Source: Planctomycetia bacterium (GTDB lineage: Bacteria; Planctomycetota; Planctomycetia; Pirellulales; UBA1268). From it: a stretch of DNA of 52,746 nt. The notes below the pieces were generated by a model, which worked only from the letters and a program-made list of their open reading frames with translations, was not told the DNA's origin and did no database searches. Every line of letters begins with the position of its first letter. The stretch's first letter is position 1. The stretch covers positions 1 to 52,746 of the forward strand of contig JAPLNR010000077.1 in NCBI GenBank assembly GCA_026401035.1. Direction: 5' to 3'. A program made the translations under genes and the position numbers. Of this stretch, positions 1-7,252 are shown in pieces.

Positions 1-226
1 CTGTTTCGAAGCCAGCCGTTGCCAGAGCAATCTGCCGCAGGTGGCTCGCGCATGTCGCGCGGCGGGCCCCGGCCCTTGCCGATTGAACGGCGGGAAGAAG
101 GAGGGCGAGAAGAATTGCAATGATGGCGATGACCACCAGCAGTTCAACAATCGTGACACCGCGAGCGGAGCCACGCGCAATGACGGGTGCCCTCTGAGTA
201 CGTCGTTGTTTTTTGGAGGCATGCAT
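1..226 (-). CDS. Prepilin-like protein of the DUF1559 type (N-terminal part, runs off the window)
   Basis: Reading the minus strand from 226 gives about 75 residues before the window ends. A short basic leader ends in [18 protein letters not shown], the class III prepilin signal (cleavage, N-methylation and a hydrophobic helix), followed by [18 protein letters not shown]. The family motif R-G-(F)[15 protein letters not shown]...LLPAVQ-AREAARR-CxNN is almost copied, which is the planctomycete DUF1559 signature. The usual phenylalanine before TLVE is valine here. The start is well fixed, because an in-frame TGA lies two codons upstream of the ATG. Family knowledge: exported pseudopilin-like proteins of unknown role, very numerous in planctomycetes. 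The C-terminal body lies outside the window. Confidence 0.9.
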   Translation of the reverse strand, partial: MHASKKQRRTQRAPVIARGSARGVTIVELLVVIAIIAILLALLLPAVQSARAGARRATCASHLRQIALATAGFET

Positions 227-265
227 GAGTCAGTACCGTAGCACGGTCAACGGAAATCCGCAAAA

Positions 266-294
266 CGCGGAGAAACGCGGAGAAACGCAGAGAC
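266..294. repeat. Three tandem copies of a 10-base CGCGGAGAAA unit
   Basis: Two perfect copies (266-275, 276-285) and one diverged copy (286-294, CGCAGAGAC) lie in the 108-base gap between the accA stop and the DUF1559 start. No gene or promoter is visible in the rest of this gap. The role is unknown. Confidence 0.6.
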
Positions 295-334
295 AGCAGT
301 AAAGCTGCCGCGGGCCGCACCCTGGCGGAGCCCG

Positions 335-1303
335 TCAACTGGCGGCTTCTTCCAGAAATACACCCATCTGCCGAAACTTCTCGTACCGCCCTGCCACGAG
401 CGCATCGGTCGGCTGGCCGCCGAGTTCCCGGAGCGTCCGCACGAGGTACGTCTTGAGACGGGTCGCCATCTGCCGTGGATCCCGATGCGCTCCACCCGGA
501 GGTTCCTCGATCACGGCGTCGACCACCCCGAATTCCTTGAGGTCGGCCGACCGCATCCGCAGCGCCCTGGCGGCCAGCGCCTTATGCTCGGCGCTTTTCC
601 AGAGGATCCCGGCACAACCTTCGGGACTGATCACGCTGTAATACGCATGCTCGAGGACGGCCACCCGGTCGCCCACGCCAATTCCGAGCGCTCCTCCCGA
701 ACCACCCTCGCCGATCACCACGCAGACCACCGGCACCGGGAGCGTGGCCATCAGAAACATGCTCTCGGCGATCACCTGGGCCTGGCCGCGCTCTTCGGCC
801 CCCACGCCCGGATAGGCGCCCGGCGTGTCGATCAGACAGATCACCGGCAGGCTGTATTTGGCCGCCAGCCGCATCTTGCCCATCGCTTTCCGGTAGCCCT
901 CGGGATGAGCGCAGCCGAAGTGGCAGGCCTGCCGCTCGGCGAGCGTCTTGCCTTTCTGGTGGCCGATGACGAGCACCTTGTGGCGGTCGAGTTTGGCGAA
1001 GCCCGTCAGCATCGCCGGGTCGTCGCCGAACGATTTGTCGCCGTGCAATTCGACGAACTCGTCGAAGACGAGGGACAGATAGTCGCTCGTCTTCGGCCGA
1101 TCCGGATGCCGGGCCACTTCAACGGTCTGCCACGGGTCGAGGCTACCGAAGATCTTCTTCTGGACCTCGACCATCTCGCGCTTGAGCCGCCGCAATTCCT
1201 CCTGCTGCTGGCCGCCGAGCGGCGCCGCCTCCAGGTCGGCAATCCGATCCTCGAGTTCGTAGATCGGTTTCTCGAGTGGCAGTCGATGGAGGCCGCGCGA
1301 CAT
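335..1303 (-). CDS. accA: Acetyl-CoA carboxylase carboxyltransferase subunit alpha
   Basis: Alpha half of the carboxyltransferase that moves the carboxyl group from biotin-BCCP to acetyl-CoA, giving malonyl-CoA for fatty acid synthesis; it works with AccD in the cytoplasm. The 322-residue length matches the family. Visible signatures are the N-terminal LEKPIYELE start typical of AccA, a glycine-rich crotonase-like core (VIGEGGSGGALGIGVGD), YSVISPEGCAGILWK, and a C-terminal helix region. I chose the ATG at 1303 because homology begins there and AAGG lies about nine bases upstream; the frame stays open to a TTG at 1372. It lies 75 bases behind the kinase gene and may share its transcript. accD is not in the window. 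Confidence 0.95.
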   Translation of the reverse strand: MSRGLHRLPLEKPIYELEDRIADLEAAPLGGQQQEELRRLKREMVEVQKKIFGSLDPWQTVEVARHPDRPKTSDYLSLVFDEFVELHGDKSFGDDPAMLTGFAKLDRHKVLVIGHQKGKTLAERQACHFGCAHPEGYRKAMGKMRLAAKYSLPVICLIDTPGAYPGVGAEERGQAQVIAESMFLMATLPVPVVCVVIGEGGSGGALGIGVGDRVAVLEHAYYSVISPEGCAGILWKSAEHKALAARALRMRSADLKEFGVVDAVIEEPPGGAHRDPRQMATRLKTYLVRTLRELGGQPTDALVAGRYEKFRQMGVFLEEAAS

Positions 1304-1378
1304 CGGGTCGTACCTTGCGGAAGGGTCGGGGACGGACGCCCCATTTTTCCCGCCGGGAAACCCCCGCGTCAATTCGAA

Positions 1379-2224
1379 TTAAGAACTGGCCCGTTCGAAG
1401 AATCGAATCGTGCGGAGTTGTTTGAGGACCTCCTGCATCGAGGCCGGGCGTTCCGCGGCATTCTTGGCAAGCATTTGCCGAATGAGCTTCGAAATGCTCG
1501 TCGTTGCGTTGCGGTTGAGCGTTTCGATGGAGGGGGGTGTGGCCGAGACGTGCTTGTTGAGCAGGTCGTTGGAATTGGGAGCCGAGAAGGGCGGTTTGCC
1601 CGCGAGGAGTTCGAAGATCACGCAGCCGAATGAATAGATGTCGGCCCGGGCATCGACGGTTTGCCCGCGAATCTGTTCGGGCGCCATGTAGCTCGGCGAG
1701 CCCTGCACGGGCCCCTTGCTGCCGAACACCCTGCCGAGCAGTCCGGGCTTGGGGGCGGCAATCGCGAGGTCGATGAGTTTGACCTGGCCGTCGGACGCCG
1801 CCAGGACGTTGTCTGGTTTCACATCCCGGTGAATCCAGCCCCGGGCGTGGAGATGGTCGAGGGCGAGCGCCGTCTCGGTGACGATCCGCTGCAGCCGTGG
1901 GGCGAGGGCGTCGACGCCCTCGGAGATCTGCTTCTTGAGATTGGGATGCGGGAAGAGTTCCATCACGAGATGCGGCAGGCCGCTGTCGTCCGCAAGGCGA
2001 TCGATCCGGATCACCGTCGGATGTGCGAGCGACTTGGCGACCTTCAGCTCGTGCTCGAGCAATTTGCGCTGTGCCGGATCCTTCGCTGCTTCGGGCACAA
2101 TCACCTTGATCGCAACCCGCTGGCGAGTCGTGCCATCGAGCGCCTCCCAGATTTGGCACTGGCGGCCCAGGCCCAGCTGGCTGACGAGTTTCAGGCTTCC
2201 AAGTTGTGCGGGGAGCTTTGTCAT
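1379..2224 (-). CDS. Small soluble Ser/Thr protein kinase (Hanks type)
   Basis: A 281-residue stand-alone kinase domain with no membrane segment or sensor domain. Visible motifs: a glycine loop reduced to LGLGRQCQ (third glycine missing), the ATP-anchoring lysine in VAIK (residue 40), a catalytic HRDVKPDNV (residues 132-140), DLA at 152-154 where DFG is usual, and APE with MAPEQ (about 180-183). Catalytic Lys and both Asp residues are present, so activity is plausible. The start ATG overlaps the truA stop in ATGA, so it is probably translationally coupled to truA. Its substrate is unknown; its place between truA and accA only suggests a link with housekeeping metabolism. Confidence 0.9.
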   Translation of the reverse strand: MTKLPAQLGSLKLVSQLGLGRQCQIWEALDGTTRQRVAIKVIVPEAAKDPAQRKLLEHELKVAKSLAHPTVIRIDRLADDSGLPHLVMELFPHPNLKKQISEGVDALAPRLQRIVTETALALDHLHARGWIHRDVKPDNVLAASDGQVKLIDLAIAAPKPGLLGRVFGSKGPVQGSPSYMAPEQIRGQTVDARADIYSFGCVIFELLAGKPPFSAPNSNDLLNKHVSATPPSIETLNRNATTSISKLIRQMLAKNAAERPASMQEVLKQLRTIRFFERASS

Positions 2225-3003
2225 GGCGATGAAGTGCGATCCATGTCCAGTTCGGTTGATACGAGCACGAGTCCCTGCGGCGGTGCCGTCGGTCCGGCGG
2301 CGGGCCGGCTCCTTGCCGCCAGCGCCGTCGCCAGCCAGGCGGGGCTCCGCTTCCCGGCACCGACCATCACCAGCGAGCCCGCGATGATCCGCACCATGTT
2401 GTGGAGAAACCCGTTCCCCTCGACCTCGATCCACAGTTCGGCATCGGCCGCATCGTCGTAGCCGGAGTGGCGGAAGACCGCGACAGCATGGATTGTGCGC
2501 ACTTTTGAAAGGCGTGTGGAGGGGGTGGTTTCGAAACTGGTGAAATCATGCTCGCCAACGAGCGCCGCCGCGGCGGCGTGCATGGCCGGGCAGTCGAGCC
2601 GCGACTTCCACCGCCAGACAAGGTGCCGCTGCAGCACGGGCCGCCACGGGGCGTCGTGAATCCGATAGCGGTACCGCTTTCGCACGGCCGCCCGCACCGG
2701 GTCGAATGCCGCGGTCACCTCGCGGCCGGCAAGCACGCTGATGTCGGAGGGCAGTTTCGCATTGAGCGCCCGCACCCAGACCGCCGGCTCCAGATCACTG
2801 GCCGTCGTGAACGCCACCACCTGGTCGAGGGCGTGCACGCCGGCGTCGGTACGGCTGGAACCGCGTGGCCGGAGTTCCTCGCCGCTGACGCCGCGGATCG
2901 CTTCGGCGAGCATGCCCTGCACCGTCATCCGCCCGGGCTGCACCTGCCAGCCCGAGTAGCGCGTGCCCTCGTAGGCCAGCCGCAGGCAGATCGTCCGTGT
3001 CAT
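2221..3003 (-). CDS. truA: tRNA pseudouridine(38-40) synthase TruA
   Basis: Converts uridines 38-40 of the tRNA anticodon arm to pseudouridine. The protein has 260 residues, near the usual size. It opens with the family start (LRLAYEGTRYSGWQVQ), carries the catalytic aspartate in SSRTDAGVHAL (Asp53), then has the RYRYRI strand, the FTSFE segment and FLHNMVRIIAGSLVMVGAGK near the C terminus. The ATG overlaps the asd stop as ATGA, and its own stop overlaps the kinase start in the same way, so it sits in the middle of a tightly coupled operon. Confidence 0.96.
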   Translation of the reverse strand: MTRTICLRLAYEGTRYSGWQVQPGRMTVQGMLAEAIRGVSGEELRPRGSSRTDAGVHALDQVVAFTTASDLEPAVWVRALNAKLPSDISVLAGREVTAAFDPVRAAVRKRYRYRIHDAPWRPVLQRHLVWRWKSRLDCPAMHAAAAALVGEHDFTSFETTPSTRLSKVRTIHAVAVFRHSGYDDAADAELWIEVEGNGFLHNMVRIIAGSLVMVGAGKRSPAWLATALAARSRPAAGPTAPPQGLVLVSTELDMDRTSSP

Positions 3004-4040
3004 GCCCGCACCGGCTTTGGGCCCCCTGCTTTCCTGACGCCCTTCAGGGCCAGGTACTCCGCGATCTGCACAGCGTTGGTGGCCGCCCCCTTGCGGAGAT
3101 TGTCCGACACGCACCACAGCGCGATCCCGTTGGGGCCCGACTCGTCCTCGCGGATGCGGCCCACGAAGACCTCGTCGCGGCCGCTGCACGAACGCGGCAG
3201 CGGATAGAGCTTGGCCTCGAGATCGTCGGTCACCACGATCCCGGGCGCGGCCGCGAGCAGCCGACGGGCTTCGGCGGCCGAGAGCTTCCGCTCGGTCTCG
3301 ATGAGAATCGACTCGCTGTGGCAGTTGGCGACCGGCACGCGAACGCAGGTGGCGTTCACGCCGATCGACTCGTCGCCGAGAATCTTGCGGGTCTCGAGCA
3401 CCATCTTCATCTCCTCGCTCGTCGCGCCGTTGGGGCGGGGCGAGCCGATCTGCGGGATCAGGTTGGCCGCGATCGGATGCGAGAATATCGCCCGGTGTTC
3501 CACGGCACCGGCGAGCCAGGCGGCCGTCCCCTGCTCCAGTTCCTGCGTGGCGGACAGCCCGGCACCGCTGACGGCCTGATAGGTGCTCACGATCACGCGA
3601 CGCACCCGCGCGGCGTCGTGCAGCGGCTTCATGACCATCACCATCTGCGTGGTCGAGCAGTTGGGGCTGGCGATGATGCCTTGATGGGTGTCGATTGCCT
3701 CGGGGTTGACCTCCGGAATGACCAGCGGCACGGCGGGATTCATCCGGTAGAAGGCGCTCTCGTCGACGACCACCGTGCCCCGCTCCACCGCCCACGGCAC
3801 GAACTCTGCCGCCACCTCGTCGGGCGTGCTGCCAATGGCGATGTCGACGCCGTCGAACGACTCCGGCGTCAGCACCTCGACGTCGAACGTCGTTCCCGCC
3901 ACCTCCAGCGGCCGGCCAGCCGACCGGGGTGATGCCAGCAGCTTGATCCGTCGGGCGGGAAACTTCCGTGCCAGCAGCATCTCAATGATGATTCGGCCCA
4001 CGGCGCCGGTGGCGCCGACAACGGCGAGCGTGTCGATCAT
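3000..4040 (-). CDS. asd: Aspartate-semialdehyde dehydrogenase
   Basis: NADPH-dependent reduction of aspartyl-phosphate to aspartate semialdehyde, the branch point to lysine/diaminopimelate, methionine and threonine. The 346-residue protein has an N-terminal Rossmann loop (VVGATGAVGR), the catalytic cysteine in IIASPNCSTTQMV (Cys128), STYQAVSGAG, and the NCHSES segment expected to hold the catalytic histidine. Gene neighbours overlap on both sides by ATGA: the HTTM gene stop at its start and the truA start at its stop. It therefore appears to be translated as part of a five-gene coupled unit. Confidence 0.96.
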   Translation of the reverse strand: MIDTLAVVGATGAVGRIIIEMLLARKFPARRIKLLASPRSAGRPLEVAGTTFDVEVLTPESFDGVDIAIGSTPDEVAAEFVPWAVERGTVVVDESAFYRMNPAVPLVIPEVNPEAIDTHQGIIASPNCSTTQMVMVMKPLHDAARVRRVIVSTYQAVSGAGLSATQELEQGTAAWLAGAVEHRAIFSHPIAANLIPQIGSPRPNGATSEEMKMVLETRKILGDESIGVNATCVRVPVANCHSESILIETERKLSAAEARRLLAAAPGIVVTDDLEAKLYPLPRSCSGRDEVFVGRIREDESGPNGIALWCVSDNLRKGAATNAVQIAEYLALKGVRKAGGPKPVRA

Positions 4041-5065
4041 GCGAAACCTTCAGGATTTTCTCGGGGGTGGTGGGGGACTTCCAGAAATGGACGGCAGACT
4101 CTACGCAGAACGACGGGGGGGACGAAGGCCATGTTGGCAACGATCATCGCCAGGCCAAACTCCATCATGCCCATCGCGAGGCCGATTCCCAAGTGCACGA
4201 GCACGGCCATCGTCAAAACCAGCCGTCGCGTGAGCCGCGGCCAGACGAGCGCGGGATAGGAAACCTCCCAGAACAGGGTGGCGAGCGTGATCAGGTTCAC
4301 CACCAGCGGGTGGCGGGCCAGCCAGGTGAGGTCGAGCGTGCGGTATTGCACGTTGGCGACGGAACCCCAAATCGCCGTCCCCTCCCACCAACTGGCCCCC
4401 AGCAGCTTGCCGCAACCGGAGAAGAAATAGATTACGCAAAGATGGATTTGGATCAGCCGCAGGGCGACGTTGGCGAGCACCGACGGGGCCGCCCGCTGCA
4501 TGCCCCGCGACAACAGGCTGTCGACGGAGAGCACGGCCCCCGAGGGCCCCACGGCAAGCGCGATGAGCAGCATGCCGAGCACGTCATCGAAGCCGAAGAC
4601 ATTCAGCGGCGCCCGGTTGGCGGCGCTCACGAATCCGGCCAGCGAAACGACCGCCGCCAGCGGCGTGGCCAGTCCGATGGTCAGCATGATCGCCGCCCCG
4701 AGCGTCACGCCCGCCAGCACGCGGATGCCGCCCGCCGACGGCGCGGCGAAGTACCAGCTCCATTGCCAGGGCTGGTCGTTCATGCGCCAGACGTCTTCCG
4801 GCGGCAGCCAGCCGGCCATCCCGAAAAAAGCATCGGCATCGAGCAGCCAGACGAGGCTCGCCCAGGTGAACAAGCCGCCGGCACAGATGCGGACGACCGC
4901 GAGCGGCAGGGGATCGGCCGGCGTGAACCAGAATGTGTTCCAGGCAGCGAGCCACTCCCCGAGCCAGCCACGGCCCGTCGCCCCACGGCCGGGATCGCCG
5001 CCCCCCTGCCCTGCCCCACGCGGTGGGATTGCGGCGCCGGCATCTTTCCTCGCGGTCGCACTCAT
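4037..5065 (-). CDS. HTTM-domain membrane protein (vitamin K-dependent gamma-carboxylase-like)
   Basis: A 342-residue polytopic membrane protein. After a glycine/arginine-rich cytoplasmic start come about seven to eight hydrophobic helices. The segment YFFSGCGKLLGASWWEG (about residues 213-229) matches the pattern YFxxGxxKLxxxWxEG of human GGCX; Lys220 corresponds to the lysine implicated there as the catalytic base. The long lumenal domain of the animal enzyme is absent, so this is the membrane core only. The substrate of bacterial HTTM proteins is not established. The gene overlaps its small partner upstream and asd downstream, both through ATGA. Start choice rests on that overlap. Confidence 0.85.
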   Translation of the reverse strand: MSATARKDAGAAIPPRGAGQGGGDPGRGATGRGWLGEWLAAWNTFWFTPADPLPLAVVRICAGGLFTWASLVWLLDADAFFGMAGWLPPEDVWRMNDQPWQWSWYFAAPSAGGIRVLAGVTLGAAIMLTIGLATPLAAVVSLAGFVSAANRAPLNVFGFDDVLGMLLIALAVGPSGAVLSVDSLLSRGMQRAAPSVLANVALRLIQIHLCVIYFFSGCGKLLGASWWEGTAIWGSVANVQYRTLDLTWLARHPLVVNLITLATLFWEVSYPALVWPRLTRRLVLTMAVLVHLGIGLAMGMMEFGLAMIVANMAFVPPVVLRRVCRPFLEVPHHPRENPEGFA

Positions 5066-5703
5066 GGCCGAGCATCCGCAGCAAGGGTGTAGTTGCCCAG
5101 CGGCATGATCAGGTCGGCCATGCTCGGAGCGTCGCCGGGCTCGGACGCCCGGACGATCTCCTCCGGCAGCGGGAGGTAGTGCTCCACCAGTTGCAACTCC
5201 ACGCGGGTGCCGCCGTGCCGTTCGAGCAGTTGGCCGGCGACACCTTTCACGAGCGGCAGCCACTCACGTTTTGCCTCCCGTTGAACCTCCTCCGGTGCGT
5301 CGGGCGGCGGCACGAAGGCGGCGATCTTCTCGGGGATCATGAACCGCCGGTGGTAGAGGAGCCGCGGCCTGTCCGCGGCGCGGTCGGGGATCGTGCCGGT
5401 CAACGTCGAGCCGTTGCGGAGCAGCATGGTCCAGCGGAGCGCATGGCCGGGACCGGGATCGGGGGCAAAAAACCGGTAGCCATGTCCCAGATGCAGGCCG
5501 CCGACCAGCGGCCGAAAGGGCTGGATCAACGCAGCTGCCAGCGCACTGGCCGGCGGCGGGCCGGCCAGGGGCGGGATCACGACGGCAGCGAGATAGGTGA
5601 CGATCGCCACCGACGCGAGTCCCCGGGCGGCGGGCATCCAGCCGCCTGCATGGCTCGTCGTCGCACCGGCCAGGGTTGAGTCGTGGGAGAGATGGGGAGC
5701 CAT
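5062..5703 (-). CDS. Single-pass membrane protein, partner of the HTTM protein
   Basis: A 213-residue protein of unknown function. One hydrophobic segment (about residues 30-48) is followed by an exported or peripheral domain beginning GHGYRFFAPDPGPGHALRW, then a region rich in charged residues and ending in a predicted strand-rich tail. The RFFAP-PGP stretch is, from general knowledge of planctomycete genomes, common in small proteins encoded beside HTTM genes; I cannot verify that here. Its TGA overlaps the HTTM ATG, which argues that the two are made together and may form one enzyme or transporter. It is the first gene of the asd-truA operon. Confidence 0.7.
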   Translation of the reverse strand: MAPHLSHDSTLAGATTSHAGGWMPAARGLASVAIVTYLAAVVIPPLAGPPPASALAAALIQPFRPLVGGLHLGHGYRFFAPDPGPGHALRWTMLLRNGSTLTGTIPDRAADRPRLLYHRRFMIPEKIAAFVPPPDAPEEVQREAKREWLPLVKGVAGQLLERHGGTRVELQLVEHYLPLPEEIVRASEPGDAPSMADLIMPLGNYTLAADARP

Positions 5704-5822
5704 CGCCAAGCCCGTCGCAGGAATGTATCGATGCAGGACCGGTACTTTAGCAGGCCATGGCGGAAGTCGGCATCGCGGCAAACAACCGCTCGCGCCCGAA
5801 TCGGCTCGGGCCGGCGAGAAAC

Positions 5823-5857
5823 AAAAAAACTCCCGCGCGGCTGGTGCCGCGCGGGAG
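5823..5857 (-). terminator. Intrinsic terminator after the TIGR03000 gene
   Basis: A perfect 12-base-pair stem (5830-5841 with 5846-5857) closes a four-base loop and is followed on the minus strand by seven T residues (5829-5823). It lies about 35 bases past the stop of the TIGR03000 gene and separates that gene from the HTTM/asd operon. The rest of the gap, 5704-5822, should hold the operon promoter, but I see no convincing -35/-10 pair. Confidence 0.93.
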
Positions 5858-5891
5858 CATGAGTGACTGCTCGAGGGCAGGCCGCCAGTGG

Positions 5892-7082
5892 CTAGCGAAT
5901 GGCTGCCGTGGCATCGACCGCGGCCGTCCGCGGGCCGGCTGCAAGCGAGCCGTTGGAGTCGAGCGACATTTCGATCGTGCTGCCGGCAGCGAGATCGATC
6001 GTCTTCGAAACGTTCTGCTCCTGGCCATCGACAACGGTCGTGACACGGATCTCGTAATTCTTCCACGTCTGACCGGCACGCAGCGAAGCCGTCTCGAAGA
6101 GGCGGGTCGCCCCCTGCGAGGTGGTTTCGTTACCGGCCAGCCAGACCTTCGCGTCGGCGGGCACGTGCAACGTCAGCGACGTTTTTTCGACGTTGCTCCG
6201 TGAGCCCGTGCTGTTCGACAGGGACTGCTCCGTGAAGGAAACGCTCTTGCGGCTGCCGGCCGACAGCGAGACGACCTTCATCTCCTCGCTGACGGTGCCG
6301 TCGCGATCGACGACCATCCGGATCACATACTCGTAGTCCTTGCCCTCAGCCAGGCCCCGCGACAGGAAGCGACGCACGCTGCCCGTGGCGGCGGTCTTCG
6401 AACCGTTCACGAAGATTTTCGCATCCTTGGGAAGTTCGACCACGAGCAACGCCCCGTCGGCGGGGATCGTCATCGTCGAATCCGTCGCGGCTGGTTGCGG
6501 CGTGATGATGACCTCGCCGCCAGACACGGTGGAGGGCGTCGAGTCGATCACGCGATACGACTCCACTGGCATGCTGCTCGACATGCCGGACATGGGGGAG
6601 TAGCCGCTGGTGTAGGCGGCCGGAGACGAGTAGCCGCCATACGAGCCGTAGGAACCGCCGCCCGAGTAGGAACCACCCGACGAACCGCCGCCAGATGATC
6701 CGCCGGACGAGCCACCGTAGGACCCACCTGACGAGCCGCCGGAAGACCCGCCGGATGAACCGGCCGAGCCGTGACGATAGGCACGCATGGCCTTGCGTTG
6801 GGCGTGGTGCGAACCCCAGCTGCCGTGCGAGCCGTGGCTCCCGTAGCTGCCACCCGACGATCCTGCCGAGCCGACATAGCTGCCGCCCGATGAACCGCCC
6901 GAGGAGCCACCGGACGAACCGCCCGACGACCCACCGGAGGAACCGCCCGACGAACCGCCGGAGGAACCATGAGCGGCACTATACCGATGGTGCCAGCCGG
7001 CGTGTGCGTCGCAGGCTGTCGCCACGACCACAACAAAAGTGACAACCCCAGCAACACTGAACCAGCGACGTTGCACCAACAT
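5892..7082 (-). CDS. Secreted Ser/Gly-rich protein with two TIGR03000 domains
   Basis: A 396-residue exported protein of unknown function. An N-terminal signal peptide (hydrophobic residues about 8-22, likely cleaved near DAHA-G) leads into a low-complexity Ser/Gly tract (about 39-150, mostly SSGG units with some Tyr and His). Two copies of the planctomycete TIGR03000 domain follow, about residues 208-283 and 301-375; each begins with a short strand pair (LPKDAKIFVNG; VPADAKVWLAG) and ends with the RxV...DG motif. Both contain the V-P/L-x-D-A-K-(V/I)-(W/F)-(V/L)-x-G pattern. A GGGAG Shine-Dalgarno lies about ten bases before the ATG. It is monocistronic with its own terminator. Cell-surface or stalk/holdfast roles are possible, not shown. 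Confidence 0.88.
   Translation of the reverse strand: MLVQRRWFSVAGVVTFVVVVATACDAHAGWHHRYSAAHGSSGGSSGGSSGGSSGGSSGGSSGGSSGGSYVGSAGSSGGSYGSHGSHGSWGSHHAQRKAMRAYRHGSAGSSGGSSGGSSGGSYGGSSGGSSGGGSSGGSYSGGGSYGSYGGYSSPAAYTSGYSPMSGMSSSMPVESYRVIDSTPSTVSGGEVIITPQPAATDSTMTIPADGALLVVELPKDAKIFVNGSKTAATGSVRRFLSRGLAEGKDYEYVIRMVVDRDGTVSEEMKVVSLSAGSRKSVSFTEQSLSNSTGSRSNVEKTSLTLHVPADAKVWLAGNETTSQGATRLFETASLRAGQTWKNYEIRVTTVVDGQEQNVSKTIDLAAGSTIEMSLDSNGSLAAGPRTAAVDATAAIR
6633..6968. repeat. Low-complexity DNA coding for SSGG repeats
   Basis: Degenerate 12-base units (Ser-Ser-Gly-Gly on the minus strand) run through this coding tract. Codons vary between units, so the protein pattern looks selected rather than a fresh DNA slippage product. 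Confidence 0.85.
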
Positions 7083-7129
7083 CTCAGTCGATCTCCCGTG
7101 AAATTTTTCTCAGCGGAGGCCGCCGTGTT

Positions 7130-7144
7130 CCGAAACGGTTTCGG
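7130..7144. promoter_or_regulatory. 15-base palindrome, possible operator upstream of the TIGR03000 gene
   Basis: CCGAAA-CGG-TTTCGG is a perfect inverted repeat about 48 bases upstream of the TIGR03000 start, where an operator could lie. Nothing else recognisable was seen in the 170-base gap 7083-7252. The regulator is unknown, and the site could be chance. Confidence 0.3.
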
Positions 7145-7252
7145 CGCAGGCGGACCCTCTTGGAGCCAAAGAATAGTTCAACGATTGCGCAAATCAAGGA
7201 GCCTGGGAAGTCTGGGAGGAGTTTACGGCCGCCTTCGGGCCCGGTTTCCCAA

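Noticed and set aside
6633..6968. Repeat array as a possible CRISPR or tandem non-coding repeat
   Set aside because: Units are degenerate in DNA but constant in protein (Ser-Ser-Gly-Gly) inside an intact gene.
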